Origin: Chitinimonas_A lacunae
GTDB taxonomy: Bacteria; Pseudomonadota; Gammaproteobacteria; Burkholderiales; Chitinimonadaceae
NCBI RefSeq assembly: GCF_042650885.1
Contig: NZ_JBHSBU010000001.1
Coordinates: forward strand, 496,001 to 560,000
Reading direction: 5' to 3'
Length of the DNA: 64,000 bases
Shown here: positions 43,608-52,894 of the stretch, piece by piece
How the letters are laid out: each line of letters begins with the position of its first letter
How positions within the stretch are numbered: position 1 is the stretch's first letter
Notes under the pieces: model-generated
What the model saw: the letters and a program-made list of their open reading frames with translations, nothing else
Databases searched by the model: none
Told to the model about the DNA's origin: nothing
Program-made: the position numbers and the translations under genes

Positions 43608-45146
43608 ATGGCGGTGTCTTTTTCTCTTCTGCGTAATTTCTTGACCGGCTCGGCGTTGGTGCTGATCGCCGGAGCCGTCGAGGCCCGTAGTTACAGCGCC
43701 ATTCCCGAGGGTATCCTGAGCTGGCCCAGTCTGCGTGCTTCCAACAGCGTCTATTACGTCAAGGTGACCGGACGGACCGACGGTAGCGTCTGGGGCAGCA
43801 ACCCCTATACCGACGATTCCAACCTGGCCGCCGCCGCCGTCCATGCCGGTCTGGTCAAGGCCGGCGAGAGCGCCATTGTCAAGGTGATGTCCACCGCCGG
43901 CCTGAGTGCCTATACCGGCAGTTCGGCCAATGGGGTCACGAGCCAGAGCTACAGCGGCTTTCCCGGCAGCCTGACGCTGCAGGCCGACGATGGCGGCGAC
44001 AATCCCATCCTGCCCACCCCCTCCAATATGGTTGCCTACCGCTCGATGGTCGGCGGTGTCTATCGCTTCAAGCTCGATGGCACCTACAGCGGCTCGTTGT
44101 GGGGCACCAATATCTATACCGACGATTCCTCCTTGAGTTCTGCCGCCATCCACTCAGGTGCCATGACCGCTTCAGGCGGGGTGGTCAGGGTGGTGATGGG
44201 GCCGGCCCATCAAGTCTTCATCGGTAGCACGCAGAACGGGGTCCATAGCATCAACTTCGGTGAATACGGCGGCACCTATTCCGTCTATCCCGAAACCGGC
44301 ACCCTCACCCCGAAACCGTTGCCAGGCACCTCGGCTTATCCGCTGACCGGCGTCAACAGTACCAGCGGCTATGAAGGCAAGAACGGGCTCGTGCTCTATG
44401 TCAGTTTGACCGGCACCACTTCAGGCAGCGTCTGGGGCAGCGGCGTCTATACCAGCGATTCTTCAATGGCGGCGGCAGCGGTCCATAGCGGGCTGCTGAG
44501 CCCGGGTGTCACCGATACCATCAAGGTGGAAGTGATGCCGGGTCAGACCAAGTATTTCGGCTCGCAATCGAACGGCGTGCTCAGCAAGGATTACGGTTCC
44601 TGGTCCAGCAGCTACAAGCTCAGCCCGGCCAATGGTCTTGAAGGCGGCAATAACCCGATGATCACCTCGGGACGTGCCACGGCCCAGGTTGGTCAGTCGT
44701 TCAGCTACCAGATCTACGCGACCAACAGTCCGTCGCGCTATGCCGCGGGCGGCCTGCCCGAAGGGTTGAGCCTGAATGCCCAGACCGGCGCCATCAGCGG
44801 CACCCCCAAGGTCACGGGCAACTTCCTGGTCCATCTCGAAGCCACCAATGCCGTGGCAACGCGGCAGGGCACGCTCCAGCTTGAGATCACGGGCGGCACG
44901 GTGACGCTGCCCGATGCCGACCGGGTGTTCAACTGGGCGGAATACAAATACCCGCAGCTCTTCCCCTCGCATGCACAGTCGGTGAGCTTCCCGCCGTTCT
45001 ATTTCCGCTATTACCCGGCCAACGGCACCTATCTGGCGCAGCACAACAGCAATCTGATGTATTTCGGGCTGCTGAGCGGCTATTCCATTCTCGACCTCGG
45101 CCCGATGTCCGAATGGCTGACCCGGGCGGCGCGCGACGGATATTGA
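43608..45146 (+). CDS. Secreted protein with three LCCL-like modules and an Ig-like domain
   Basis: A 512-residue exported protein (signal peptide to about residue 26). Three related modules (about 48-125, 150-226 and 262-340) each carry G-S-V/L-W-G-x-x-x-Y-T-x-D-S followed by A-A-x-H-S/A-G and a closing SxxNGV motif, as in LCCL domains. They are followed by a putative-Ig (He_PIG) domain (QVGQSFSYQIYATN then GLPEGLSLNAQTGAISGTP) and a C-terminal aromatic module (FNWAEYKYPQLFP, then FRYYPANGTYLA). The ATG at 43608 follows AAGGGGG. The function is unknown; an extracellular ligand-binding role is inferred. Confidence 0.78.
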   Translation: MAVSFSLLRNFLTGSALVLIAGAVEARSYSAIPEGILSWPSLRASNSVYYVKVTGRTDGSVWGSNPYTDDSNLAAAAVHAGLVKAGESAIVKVMSTAGLSAYTGSSANGVTSQSYSGFPGSLTLQADDGGDNPILPTPSNMVAYRSMVGGVYRFKLDGTYSGSLWGTNIYTDDSSLSSAAIHSGAMTASGGVVRVVMGPAHQVFIGSTQNGVHSINFGEYGGTYSVYPETGTLTPKPLPGTSAYPLTGVNSTSGYEGKNGLVLYVSLTGTTSGSVWGSGVYTSDSSMAAAAVHSGLLSPGVTDTIKVEVMPGQTKYFGSQSNGVLSKDYGSWSSSYKLSPANGLEGGNNPMITSGRATAQVGQSFSYQIYATNSPSRYAAGGLPEGLSLNAQTGAISGTPKVTGNFLVHLEATNAVATRQGTLQLEITGGTVTLPDADRVFNWAEYKYPQLFPSHAQSVSFPPFYFRYYPANGTYLAQHNSNLMYFGLLSGYSILDLGPMSEWLTRAARDGY

Positions 45147-45317
45147 GCCGGTCCCGTGTCCAGACCAGAGCAAGTCGGCGGGTCCGGACACAAAGCGTCA
45201 GGTTCAGGCCGATCAAGCCGCCTTCCTGGCGACGCCGATGCGCTGGCCACCAAGTAGGGACGCGCTGTCTGTCTGCTGGCGGATGCTGGCTGGTCGAGGA
45301 TGTAGAGGTGGGGATGG

Positions 45318-45392
45318 AGACGCAAATTTTTATAAATGGCAAATTTAAGCCTACTTACATTGAAGTCAATTTGCAGAATATTTGTTTATAAT
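45318..45392 (-). repeat. Dispersed AT-rich intergenic repeat, copy 9
   Basis: On the minus strand TAAACAA, six bases, TGCAAA (core 45370-45388), about 40 bp past the mltA stop and in its orientation. It contains GTAAGTAGGCTTAAA (inverted at 45344-45358) shared with copy 6, and TTTGCAGAATATTTG (45370-45384) shared exactly with copy 12. Confidence 0.65.
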
Positions 45393-45393
45393 A

Positions 45394-45419
45394 AAAACGC
45401 CCCGGAAACGGGGCGTTTT
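45394..45419. terminator. Bidirectional intrinsic terminator between the LCCL gene and mltA
   Basis: Perfect 11-bp arms, aaaacgccccg and cggggcgtttt, around a GAAA tetraloop. A- and T-runs flank both sides, and it lies 7 bp from the mltA stop. Confidence 0.92.
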
Positions 45420-45426
45420 GCTTTCC

Positions 45427-46599
45427 TCAGGGTCTGCTTTCCTGTCCGGGTGGGGGCGCCTCACGCGGCCACACCAGCCAGACCTGGCCTTGCTGCTTCA
45501 TCTTGCCGGCCAACATCCCGGCCTCATGGCCGAATCCCCAGAAGAAATCGACTCGGATCGGTCCACGAATGGCGCCGCCGGTGTCCTGGGCATACATCAG
45601 GCGGCGCAGCGCCCGGCTGTCGTTGGGCCAGGTGGTCGATAGATAAAGCGGGGTGCCGAGCGGGATATGACGCGGATCGACCGCCACACTGGCCCCATCG
45701 GTCAGCGGTACCCCCAATGCACCGATCGGGCCGCCTTGGGCGTCGGGCAGGATGCGGAAGAACACATAACTCGGATTGCTGTGCAGCAATTCGGGAATCC
45801 GCGCCGGATTGGCCCGTGCCCAGGCTTGGATGCCTTGCATCGAGGCTTCTTCGGGCTTGAGTTCACCCTTGTCGATCAGCCACTTGCCGATCGAGCGGTA
45901 AGGGTGGCCGTTCTGATCGGCATAGCCAACCCGCAGCAGGCTGCCGTCTTCGAGGCGGACCCGGCCTGAACCCTGGACCTGAAGGAAGAAGGCTTCGATC
46001 GGATCATCGACCCAGGCCAGTTCCTTGCCGGTCAGCGGCGCCATGCCGGCGGTGATCTCGGCGTGACTCCAGTACGGCAGCACCTTGGTGCCCGACAGCC
46101 GGCCGCGTAGCCGCAGTCCCTTGAGTTCGGGGTAGAGGCTGCCCAGTTCGATGGTCAGCAGATCGTCAGGGACACCGTGGATCGGGTAGTAGCCGCTGCG
46201 TGGCTGACGGCTGCCACGCAGCAGTGGTTCGTAATAGCCCGTCACCAGCCCGCTGTCGCGGCCCTCGGTCGATTCGACGCGGTAGGGTTGGAAATGGGTC
46301 TCCAGATAGCGCCTGACTGCGCTGTCATCGCGTGGAGCCAGGGTCTGGGCGCTACGGCAGACATCGCGCCAGGCGGGCTTGTTGGCCAGGCGCTTACATG
46401 ATTGCAGCCAGGCGGGCCAGCCTGCCAGCAGATTGTCGCTGGGCCAGCCGGGGAGCTGCGACCAGCTGGCCGACACAAAGCGGGCTTGCGGCACGGGCTT
46501 GTCGGGAGGGGTGGTCGGCGTGACGGTCGGGCTGACCGGCGGCGTGGTGGTACAGGCGGCCAGCAAGGTGGCCAGCAGGCAAAGGCTGATTCGGCGCAT
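45427..46599 (-). CDS. mltA: Membrane-bound lytic murein transglycosylase A (lipoprotein)
   Basis: A 390-residue outer-membrane lipoprotein with lipobox LLAAC (Cys16). A Pro/Thr-rich linker follows, then the MltA domain (VTGYYEPLLRGS, FFLQVQGSGRVRL, YADQNGHPYRSIGKWL) and the 3D domain with the catalytic Asp region (LMYAQDTGGAIRGPIRVDFFWGFGHEAG). It releases anhydro-muropeptides from murein. The ATG at 46599 begins the lipoprotein signal; the longer frame adds 12 implausible residues. Confidence 0.95.
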   Translation of the reverse strand: MRRISLCLLATLLAACTTTPPVSPTVTPTTPPDKPVPQARFVSASWSQLPGWPSDNLLAGWPAWLQSCKRLANKPAWRDVCRSAQTLAPRDDSAVRRYLETHFQPYRVESTEGRDSGLVTGYYEPLLRGSRQPRSGYYPIHGVPDDLLTIELGSLYPELKGLRLRGRLSGTKVLPYWSHAEITAGMAPLTGKELAWVDDPIEAFFLQVQGSGRVRLEDGSLLRVGYADQNGHPYRSIGKWLIDKGELKPEEASMQGIQAWARANPARIPELLHSNPSYVFFRILPDAQGGPIGALGVPLTDGASVAVDPRHIPLGTPLYLSTTWPNDSRALRRLMYAQDTGGAIRGPIRVDFFWGFGHEAGMLAGKMKQQGQVWLVWPREAPPPGQESRP

Positions 46600-46664
46600 C
46601 GGATCTCGAAGGATAGACAGCAACGCCGCCGGCACCAGGCCGGCGGCGGGGAGCGGAAAACCGC

Positions 46665-48308
46665 TTAGAAGTTGTGGTTGATGCCGACCTGCAAGCTGGT
46701 CGGATCAGAACCGCGTGGCGTGTACTGGCTGCTCTGGATCGCCCCGTCGGCCTGGACTGCGCCATTGACGTAGAAGTTATAGGCGGCGTTGGCCTCGTTC
46801 TCGACCCGGGCTACGGTGGCAAACAGATTGGTGCGGCGTGACAGGTTGTAGATGCCGGTCAGTTGCAGATACTTGGCACCCGAATCGCGGTCGCGGATGC
46901 CATGGATTTCGGCATCGAGTGCCTGACCATAGGTGGCAAACGCTTCGAGCTGATCGTTGAAGCGATGGCTGGCTGCCACGACCCAGGTATCGCGCTTGTT
47001 GTCGTCGAAACCGAGCGAATGGTGGTAGCGGTTGGTCTGGCGCTCAAACACCACGCCGGCGCGGGTCTGGCGGCTGAAGTACATGCCGTAGGACGCCTTG
47101 ATACCCAGCGCACCGGTCAACACACCGCCCATCGGGTAGGGGTCGTGGTCGTACATGGCCGCGAGGCTGGCGAACATGCCCTTATTGAGGTAATGCAGGG
47201 TCAGCTCGACGCCGTAAGGATTGAGCTTGCGGCGGGCATTGGGGTTGAGCAGTTGCGGATCGAGGCCGTATTCGACGCCCTCGATGCCCTTGTCCTCATT
47301 GGCCTTGACCCCGATCAGCGCGGTAAAGCCCTTGTAGGACGGGGTGCGGTACTGCACCACATTGTTTTCGCGGTGACCGACGTTATAGAAGGCGTATTGC
47401 AGGGTATAGGCACGCGCGACCTGGGTCAGACGCTGTTTGAGTTCGTTGCTGCCCGGAGCGAAGATCTGGTTGGCGGCGCTGGTGAGGCCGGCGGCCAGCC
47501 GGACCGAATATTCCTGCAACTGGCCCGGAGTCAGGCCCAGGGCCGACAGATTGGCAACCGTAGCCTGCTGTGCGGCAAGCTGGGCCTTGGGCAGGATATC
47601 GAGTGGGGCGGTGCCTTTGGCGAATTCCTCGCCCACCACGGCTGCCACGGCAGTGGCTACCGCTTCGGTGCCGGCATTGGAGCGGCCACCGGCGGCATTG
47701 CTGACGATGGGCAGCAGTTCGAGCCGGAAGGCGGTGCGATAGACATTGGTGTCGCTCAAGCCTGCCGCATTACTGAGCTGGTTGGTGCCAAGCACGGCCA
47801 GGGCGGTGGAGCTGAGGCCGGTGCGCAGCAGGTGCATTTCATTGGGGACATGCTTGTCGTAGTACATGTCCATGCGGCCAAGCTGGATCTGCCCCCAGTT
47901 GCCGCGCAGGCCGACGAAGCTCGGCCGGTTGGCCAGATTGACGCCGCCCGTATGCGGCGAGGTGTAACGACCATAGCGATCGTCGAACGGCAGGCCCAGG
48001 CCGGAAATCTGACCCTGGGTGGAACAGCCGGCAAAGCCGCAACTGTCGTCGGGCTTGATCTGGGTCTCGATTTGATAGTAAGCGACCAGGTCGTCGTTGA
48101 TCTCTTCCTGGCCACGGAAGCCGATGGTTGAGAAACCGTCGGTGACGCGCATCCGCCGCTCGATAGTCTGGTTGGGCAGCGTAGCGCCTTTGGCCGATAC
48201 GCTTTCGACGCCCATCGTCATCTTGCCGTAGATGACGATACCGTCGTCGGCCTGGGCGGGCGCGGCCAGCGCGGCGGTTACGGCGGCGGCGAGCAGGGTT
48301 CGGTTCAT
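46665..48308 (-). CDS. Large Gram-negative porin with an internal insertion
   Basis: A 547-residue outer-membrane porin of the betaproteobacterial trimeric type. A signal peptide (MNRTLLAAAVTAALAAPAQA) precedes DDGIVIYGKMTMGVES and later barrel strands; it ends with the aromatic VGINHNF. It is about 200 residues longer than the adjacent porin. Roughly residues 175-310 (SNAAGLSDTNVYRTAFRLE onwards) are Ala-rich and helical, unlike barrel strands, and are likely an extracellular or constriction-loop insertion. GGAG lies 8 bases upstream of the ATG at 48308. The substrate is unknown. Confidence 0.87.
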   Translation of the reverse strand: MNRTLLAAAVTAALAAPAQADDGIVIYGKMTMGVESVSAKGATLPNQTIERRMRVTDGFSTIGFRGQEEINDDLVAYYQIETQIKPDDSCGFAGCSTQGQISGLGLPFDDRYGRYTSPHTGGVNLANRPSFVGLRGNWGQIQLGRMDMYYDKHVPNEMHLLRTGLSSTALAVLGTNQLSNAAGLSDTNVYRTAFRLELLPIVSNAAGGRSNAGTEAVATAVAAVVGEEFAKGTAPLDILPKAQLAAQQATVANLSALGLTPGQLQEYSVRLAAGLTSAANQIFAPGSNELKQRLTQVARAYTLQYAFYNVGHRENNVVQYRTPSYKGFTALIGVKANEDKGIEGVEYGLDPQLLNPNARRKLNPYGVELTLHYLNKGMFASLAAMYDHDPYPMGGVLTGALGIKASYGMYFSRQTRAGVVFERQTNRYHHSLGFDDNKRDTWVVAASHRFNDQLEAFATYGQALDAEIHGIRDRDSGAKYLQLTGIYNLSRRTNLFATVARVENEANAAYNFYVNGAVQADGAIQSSQYTPRGSDPTSLQVGINHNF

Positions 48309-48467
48309 GCGAGTCTCCATCTTGTTCTGGTCACGTCGGGGGACGGGGTACCGGCGCGGCATTGTGCCAATTCGAGCGCTCGACTGACAAGCCTGGCGAC
48401 CGCCCACCTTGTAGGGTAGCAAAAAAGGCGCGGAAACCACGCTGTGGCGGCTTTGGGTGGCAAAACG

Positions 48468-48494
48468 ACAACGGGCGCCCAAGGCGCCCGTTGT
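48468..48494 (-). terminator. Intrinsic terminator behind the small porin gene
   Basis: Perfect 12-bp arms, acaacgggcgcc and ggcgcccgttgt, with a three-base loop. On the minus strand a CGTTTTG run follows. It lies 20 bp past the porin stop and separates the two porin genes. Confidence 0.85.
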
Positions 48495-48513
48495 GGCAAA
48501 ACCGCGTTACCGA

Positions 48514-49497
48514 TCAGAACAGATGGATCACACCCAGAGTGAAGAAGCGGGTGTCAGGCACGCCACCGCTATTGTCGTCACCGGCGAACTCGACATAGGC
48601 GCCGGTCCGCTTGGACAGATTGTATTTGGCGCCCAGTGCGTAGCGGACATAGTCGCTGTCGTTGATCTTGCTGCCGTTGATCCGCTTGTCGAGGCCCACG
48701 ATGGCGCCGGCTTCGAGGGTGACCTGGCTGACGTCGACGGCCACATTGGCCAGGATGGCGTCACGGCGATCCTTGCTGACACCGGCGGCCGGGTTGCGCT
48801 TCTGGCCACGCTGCCAGGCGGCGCCCAGGGTCACGGTGTCGATCTTGAACGTACCGCCCAGCAAGAAGGCTTCGTTCTTGCGGTTGTTGGCACCGAGGTT
48901 TCTTTCCTGGTTGTAGGCCGTGCCCACCATCACCGGACCTTGGCTGAACTTGAGGCTGCCCGAGAACTTGTCGCTCGACTTGACGCCGGCTGCCTTGTTC
49001 TCGCCGAAGCTGTACATCAGCGCACCGCTGACGCCGCCCATGGTCGGGGTGTCGTAACGGACCGAGTTATGGAAACGCGAAGTGGTCAGCCGGTCGTAGG
49101 CGGGCAGGGACAGACCGTTCGAGCCGTCGAAGATATCGAAGATATCGGCCAGGTTGGTGTACGGAGTCTTGCCGCGACCCAGGCCGAACTTACCGAAATC
49201 GCCCTGCAGGCCAACCCAGCCTTCGCGGGTGGCGAAACCCGACTGGGAAGCGTCATCGACGGCGATATGTTGTTCGATCTGGAAGAAGGCCTTGGTCGAG
49301 CCACCCAGGTCTTCGGTGCCTTTGAAGCCGATCCGCGAACCGGTGTAGAGGCTGTCGATCTTGTGCTGCTTGGTGGTGCCGTTGTCACTCCAGACATAAC
49401 CGACATTGAGCAGGCCATAGAGCGTGACATTGTCAGCGGCCAGCGCCGGCGTAGCGCCAGCCAGGGCAAGCAGACTGGCGAGCAGGGTTTTCTTCAT
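48514..49497 (-). CDS. Gram-negative porin
   Basis: A 327-residue outer-membrane porin. Signal peptide MKKTLLASLLALAGATPALA, then DNVTLYGLLNVGYVWSDN, GSRIGFKGTEDLGGSTKAFFQIEQ, and a C-terminal FFTLGVIHLF with the Phe needed for barrel insertion. The loop 3-like FGLGRGKTPYTNLADIFDIFDGS resembles neisserial and Comamonas porins. AAGGAG is 8 bases before the ATG. It has its own terminator and is probably strongly expressed. Confidence 0.93.
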   Translation of the reverse strand: MKKTLLASLLALAGATPALAADNVTLYGLLNVGYVWSDNGTTKQHKIDSLYTGSRIGFKGTEDLGGSTKAFFQIEQHIAVDDASQSGFATREGWVGLQGDFGKFGLGRGKTPYTNLADIFDIFDGSNGLSLPAYDRLTTSRFHNSVRYDTPTMGGVSGALMYSFGENKAAGVKSSDKFSGSLKFSQGPVMVGTAYNQERNLGANNRKNEAFLLGGTFKIDTVTLGAAWQRGQKRNPAAGVSKDRRDAILANVAVDVSQVTLEAGAIVGLDKRINGSKINDSDYVRYALGAKYNLSKRTGAYVEFAGDDNSGGVPDTRFFTLGVIHLF

Positions 49498-49837
49498 TCC
49501 AAATACTCCTTGAGCGGTTTGACTAAGTAATCGGACGGTGGCGGCACGCCGATTTCCAGCTTGGATCGGGCACGGGGTTTTCGCCTACCGGTCGGTGCTG
49601 AATCGGCCGGCAGTCTGAGTCCAGTGTAGTAGAGCCGCAACTAGGGAATGGCCCGATTTAGGCTGTTTTTGATTGTTTTGTTGTCAATAAACAACTTACA
49701 TCAGTGCAAGACATAAAAGCGTCTATGCTGCCCGCTTTATACGATTGTCCGGTGAAGGCCATATGACAAAGGGCCTGGATCGACCAGGCCCCAGGCATCC
49801 TGCGGCTCGATGAGGCGGACAGTTCTGCGCCAAGTGC
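49498..49837. other. Intergenic region between trpC and the small porin
   Basis: About 340 bp holding the porin promoter region and the trpC terminator. The segment 49660-49740 is AT-rich (ttgttgtcaataaacaacttacatcag), but no clear repeat core was found. Confidence 0.45.
49771..49791 (-). terminator. Probable terminator behind trpC
   Basis: Perfect 8-bp arms gggcctgg and ccaggccc with a five-base loop, followed on the minus strand by CTTTGTC. The T-run is short. Confidence 0.65.
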
Positions 49838-50626
49838 TTAGTTGAACAGGCGCTCAAGCGCTTCACCGGGCGAGGGCTCGCGCATAAAGGCTTCGCCGAC
49901 CAGGAAGCCATGGACGCCATGGCCGCGCATCAGGGCCACATCGTCACGGCTGACGATGCCCGATTCGGTGATCACCAGCCGGTCGGACGGAATTTCACGC
50001 AACAAGCCTAAAGTGGTATCGAGAGACACCTCGAAGCTGCGCAGATTGCGGTTATTGATGCCGATCAGCGGCGTGGTCAGTTCAAGCGCCCGCTCAAGCT
50101 CCCAGGCATCGTGCGATTCAACCAGCACCGCCATGCCAAGCTCATGGGCTTGCGCCTCGAATTCACGCATCTGACCGAGGTCGAGTGCGGCCACGATCAG
50201 CAAAATGCAATCGGCGCCCATGGCGCGGGCTTCATAGATCTGATAGGGATCGACCATAAAGTCCTTGCGCAGCACCGGCAGTTCGCAGGCGGCGCGGGCG
50301 GCGACCAGATAGTCGGGGTGGCCCTGGAAATAGTCGATATCGGTCAGTACCGACAGGCAGGCTGCACCATGGGTGGTGTAATCGGCGGCGATGGCGGCCG
50401 GGTCGAAATCAGGGCGGATCACCCCTTTGGACGGACTGGCTTTCTTGATTTCGGCGATCACGCTGGCCTGGCCGGCGTTGATTCGTTGCCGTAAGGCGGC
50501 GGTGAAGTCGCGCTGGTCGGCACGCGCTTCGGCGTCGGCGCGTAGCGAGGTCAGCGGTCGATGGCGGCGGGCCGTGGTCACTTCTTCGGCCTTGGTGGCC
50601 AGGATTTTTTGCAGAATATCGCTCAT
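49838..50626 (-). CDS. trpC: Indole-3-glycerol phosphate synthase
   Basis: A 262-residue TIM-barrel enzyme of tryptophan synthesis. Catalytic segments: VIAEIKKASPSKG (Glu, Lys), PVLRKDFMVDPYQI (Lys), GINNRNLRSFEVSLDTT, and VITESGIVS. The ATG at 50626 begins the usual MSDILQKILATKAEEV start; the extra upstream 15 codons are not conserved. No other trp genes are in the window, so it is separated from trpG/trpD unless those lie elsewhere. Confidence 0.96.
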   Translation of the reverse strand: MSDILQKILATKAEEVTTARRHRPLTSLRADAEARADQRDFTAALRQRINAGQASVIAEIKKASPSKGVIRPDFDPAAIAADYTTHGAACLSVLTDIDYFQGHPDYLVAARAACELPVLRKDFMVDPYQIYEARAMGADCILLIVAALDLGQMREFEAQAHELGMAVLVESHDAWELERALELTTPLIGINNRNLRSFEVSLDTTLGLLREIPSDRLVITESGIVSRDDVALMRGHGVHGFLVGEAFMREPSPGEALERLFN

Positions 50627-50836
50627 GAATCGGCTCTTGGCATGGCGGCGGCGCCGCCCGGCGCGGGTCAAAAGTCCCGAGCTTAGTGCCTTAGCCGGGC
50701 CGCGCCAAGTCGCGTCTGGCTGGCCAGTGTGCCAGTCGGCCGGTAAATTGCCCGGGCCATCCCGCTGTGGAATGGCGACTTTTTATCTAAATGATGGCAG
50801 CAGACCGGGTTTGCTGCCTGGCGGAGGAGATAGGCG

Positions 50837-52750
50837 ATGAAGCATTCCCGCAAACCCGCACTGTCGGTGCTGGCCGCAGCGATCGCCCTGCTGGCCGTGC
50901 CCGCCCAGGCCGCTTCCTACTATGTGGCAAGTGACGGCTCGGACAGCAATTCAGGCAGCGAACAGGCACCGTTTGCCACGCTGGGGCATGTGCTGCCCCG
51001 GCTGGTGGCCGGTGACAGTCTCACCATTCTTGGCGAATACACGCTGACTGCACCGATCAGCCTGCCAGTCAGCGGCACGGCCATCGCCCCGATCACCCTG
51101 AGGGGCCAATCCAAACAGCTGGCCACGGGCGGGACGCAGGCTTCCGACGTCAAGTGCCTGGGGCTGGACGCTTGTATCGCGCTGATCGGCCGCGATCATG
51201 TCCGGATCAGCGGTTTCAAGCTGACCGGTGGTATCCGGGCGCCTATCTGGATACAGAACGGCAAGCACCTGGAGATCAGCGACAACCAATTGTTCTCGCC
51301 GCCCAATGTCTCGGGAAGCGACCTGTACGGCATCTATCTGATGCCGAATTCCGGTGACGGCACGGCGACCAGTCGGCGCCATCAGTTCGTCACCATCAGC
51401 GGCAATACCCTCAGCACCACCAATTCCGCCATGTATCTGCGCAGTGTGGCCGATCTCAAGGTGGTCAATAACACGGTATACAACGTGCCCAAGGGCGACG
51501 GCATCGTGCTGGCACGTACCAACAGGGCGACGGTGGAAGGCAACCGGGTCAGTGGCCTGCGCCGGAGCTGGCGGGCCGATTGCAAAATCCACGCCTTTGC
51601 CGCCGGGATCAAGGTGCGCGAGTCGGAATACGTCAGCATCGTCAGCAACTCGCTCAGCGATATCACCGGCCCGGGCATCCAGGTGCGGCGCATGGATGAG
51701 TCGGTCAAGGATCGGCGCTCCAGGCACATCACCATCAGCGATAACGTGGTAACGGATACGGTCAAGGTCAATATGCCGCCACCGGGCAGTCCGCTGCCGC
51801 CGACCCAGCATTGCGGCCTGGGCTGGCCCAGTGCGGTGGTGGTCTCGCGCGCCGATGTGATCCGGATCGAGAACAATCTGGTCGGCCGCAACTGGGGCGA
51901 GGGGATTGCCCTCAACAGCTCCACCTCGGCTGTGATCGAGGGCAATACCGCCTTCGACAACTTCGGTGTCAACATCTACCTCAACAATGCCAGCGACAGC
52001 GAGGTGGTGCGTAATTTCGTCTCGTACAGCAAGGAGCCGCACGGTTATCCGTATTACCGCAAGGGTTTCCCGGCCAGCGGCATCACGATGGCCAACGAGA
52101 AGTCCGACGAGGCGATGGAGCTGGATAACAGGGTGCCGCTGCGCAATCTGGTGGTCGCCAACAATATCGTGCGCGGCGGCCGGGCCGGGATCAGCTATTT
52201 CTGGGCCGAGAAGTCCGACGGCCAGGAATATCACAGCGGTGGCCTGCAATTCGTGCGGATCTTCCATAACACGGTATACGGCAGCAAGGAAAACGCGCTG
52301 ATCGATATCACAGAATCCGGTCCGGGTACCGAGCAGCACCGCGATATCCACCTCAATTCCAATATCTTTATCCAGCCCAATGGCGGCATTTACCTGCGCA
52401 ATATCCGCCCGGGCCCGCATGCGGTGACTTCCTATGCCGCCAACTTCTGGTGTCGCACGTCGGCTCTGCCGGGCAGCGTCTGCATGCTTGGCACGGCCGG
52501 CCATCCGGCCCAGACGCCCAAGCTCGACCAGGAACGCGATCCGATGCTGGCCCTGAGCCCGCCGGGTAACGATTCACCGAAGGACTACGGCTTGCAGGAC
52601 AGCTCGCCCGCCCGCTTTGCCGCGCTGCGTACCTTCGGCGAGAAAGACTACGTCGGCATGGTCGATTTCTTCGGTACCGAACGGCGCTGGGATCGCAGCG
52701 ATGTCGGCGCGCATGAAGTGAGGGAAACGCTGGAGATTCCGGTCCGCTAA
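50837..52750 (+). CDS. Secreted right-handed beta-helix repeat protein
   Basis: A 637-residue exported protein. A signal peptide (about 1-25, ending AQA) is followed by SYYVASDGSDSNSGSEQAPFATLGHVL, a motif typical of DUF1565/pectate-lyase-like parallel beta-helix proteins. Many helix turns follow (VTISGNTLSTTNSAMYLRS, VNNTVYNVPKGDGIVL, NLVGRNWGEGIALNS, and similar). Such proteins are polysaccharide lyases, epimerases or surface adhesins; no catalytic set could be identified. GGAGG precedes the ATG. Monocistronic, ending in a strong terminator. Confidence 0.85.
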   Translation: MKHSRKPALSVLAAAIALLAVPAQAASYYVASDGSDSNSGSEQAPFATLGHVLPRLVAGDSLTILGEYTLTAPISLPVSGTAIAPITLRGQSKQLATGGTQASDVKCLGLDACIALIGRDHVRISGFKLTGGIRAPIWIQNGKHLEISDNQLFSPPNVSGSDLYGIYLMPNSGDGTATSRRHQFVTISGNTLSTTNSAMYLRSVADLKVVNNTVYNVPKGDGIVLARTNRATVEGNRVSGLRRSWRADCKIHAFAAGIKVRESEYVSIVSNSLSDITGPGIQVRRMDESVKDRRSRHITISDNVVTDTVKVNMPPPGSPLPPTQHCGLGWPSAVVVSRADVIRIENNLVGRNWGEGIALNSSTSAVIEGNTAFDNFGVNIYLNNASDSEVVRNFVSYSKEPHGYPYYRKGFPASGITMANEKSDEAMELDNRVPLRNLVVANNIVRGGRAGISYFWAEKSDGQEYHSGGLQFVRIFHNTVYGSKENALIDITESGPGTEQHRDIHLNSNIFIQPNGGIYLRNIRPGPHAVTSYAANFWCRTSALPGSVCMLGTAGHPAQTPKLDQERDPMLALSPPGNDSPKDYGLQDSSPARFAALRTFGEKDYVGMVDFFGTERRWDRSDVGAHEVRETLEIPVR

Positions 52751-52758
52751 GCCTGACG

Positions 52759-52785
52759 GTCGCGGCAGCAGTAAGCTGCCGCGAC
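52759..52785 (+). terminator. Intrinsic terminator behind the beta-helix gene
   Basis: Perfect 11-bp arms gtcgcggcagc and gctgccgcgac with a five-base loop, followed by CTGTTTTC, 8 bp after the stop. Confidence 0.9.
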
Positions 52786-52894
52786 CTGTTTTCAGAGGCA
52801 ACCGACGGATGGCAGGGTTGTTGGCTGCATTTTGCCGAGCTGGTTTGAAGCGGGGTTTATATATTCTAAATACCCTTCTCACCGAGGCATTGCC

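Larger units (their letters stand above)
45147..45426. other. Convergent intergenic region
   Basis: About 280 bp between the LCCL gene and mltA, which converge. The left half is GC-rich and unremarkable; the right half contains a repeat-family copy and the shared terminator. Confidence 0.5.
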
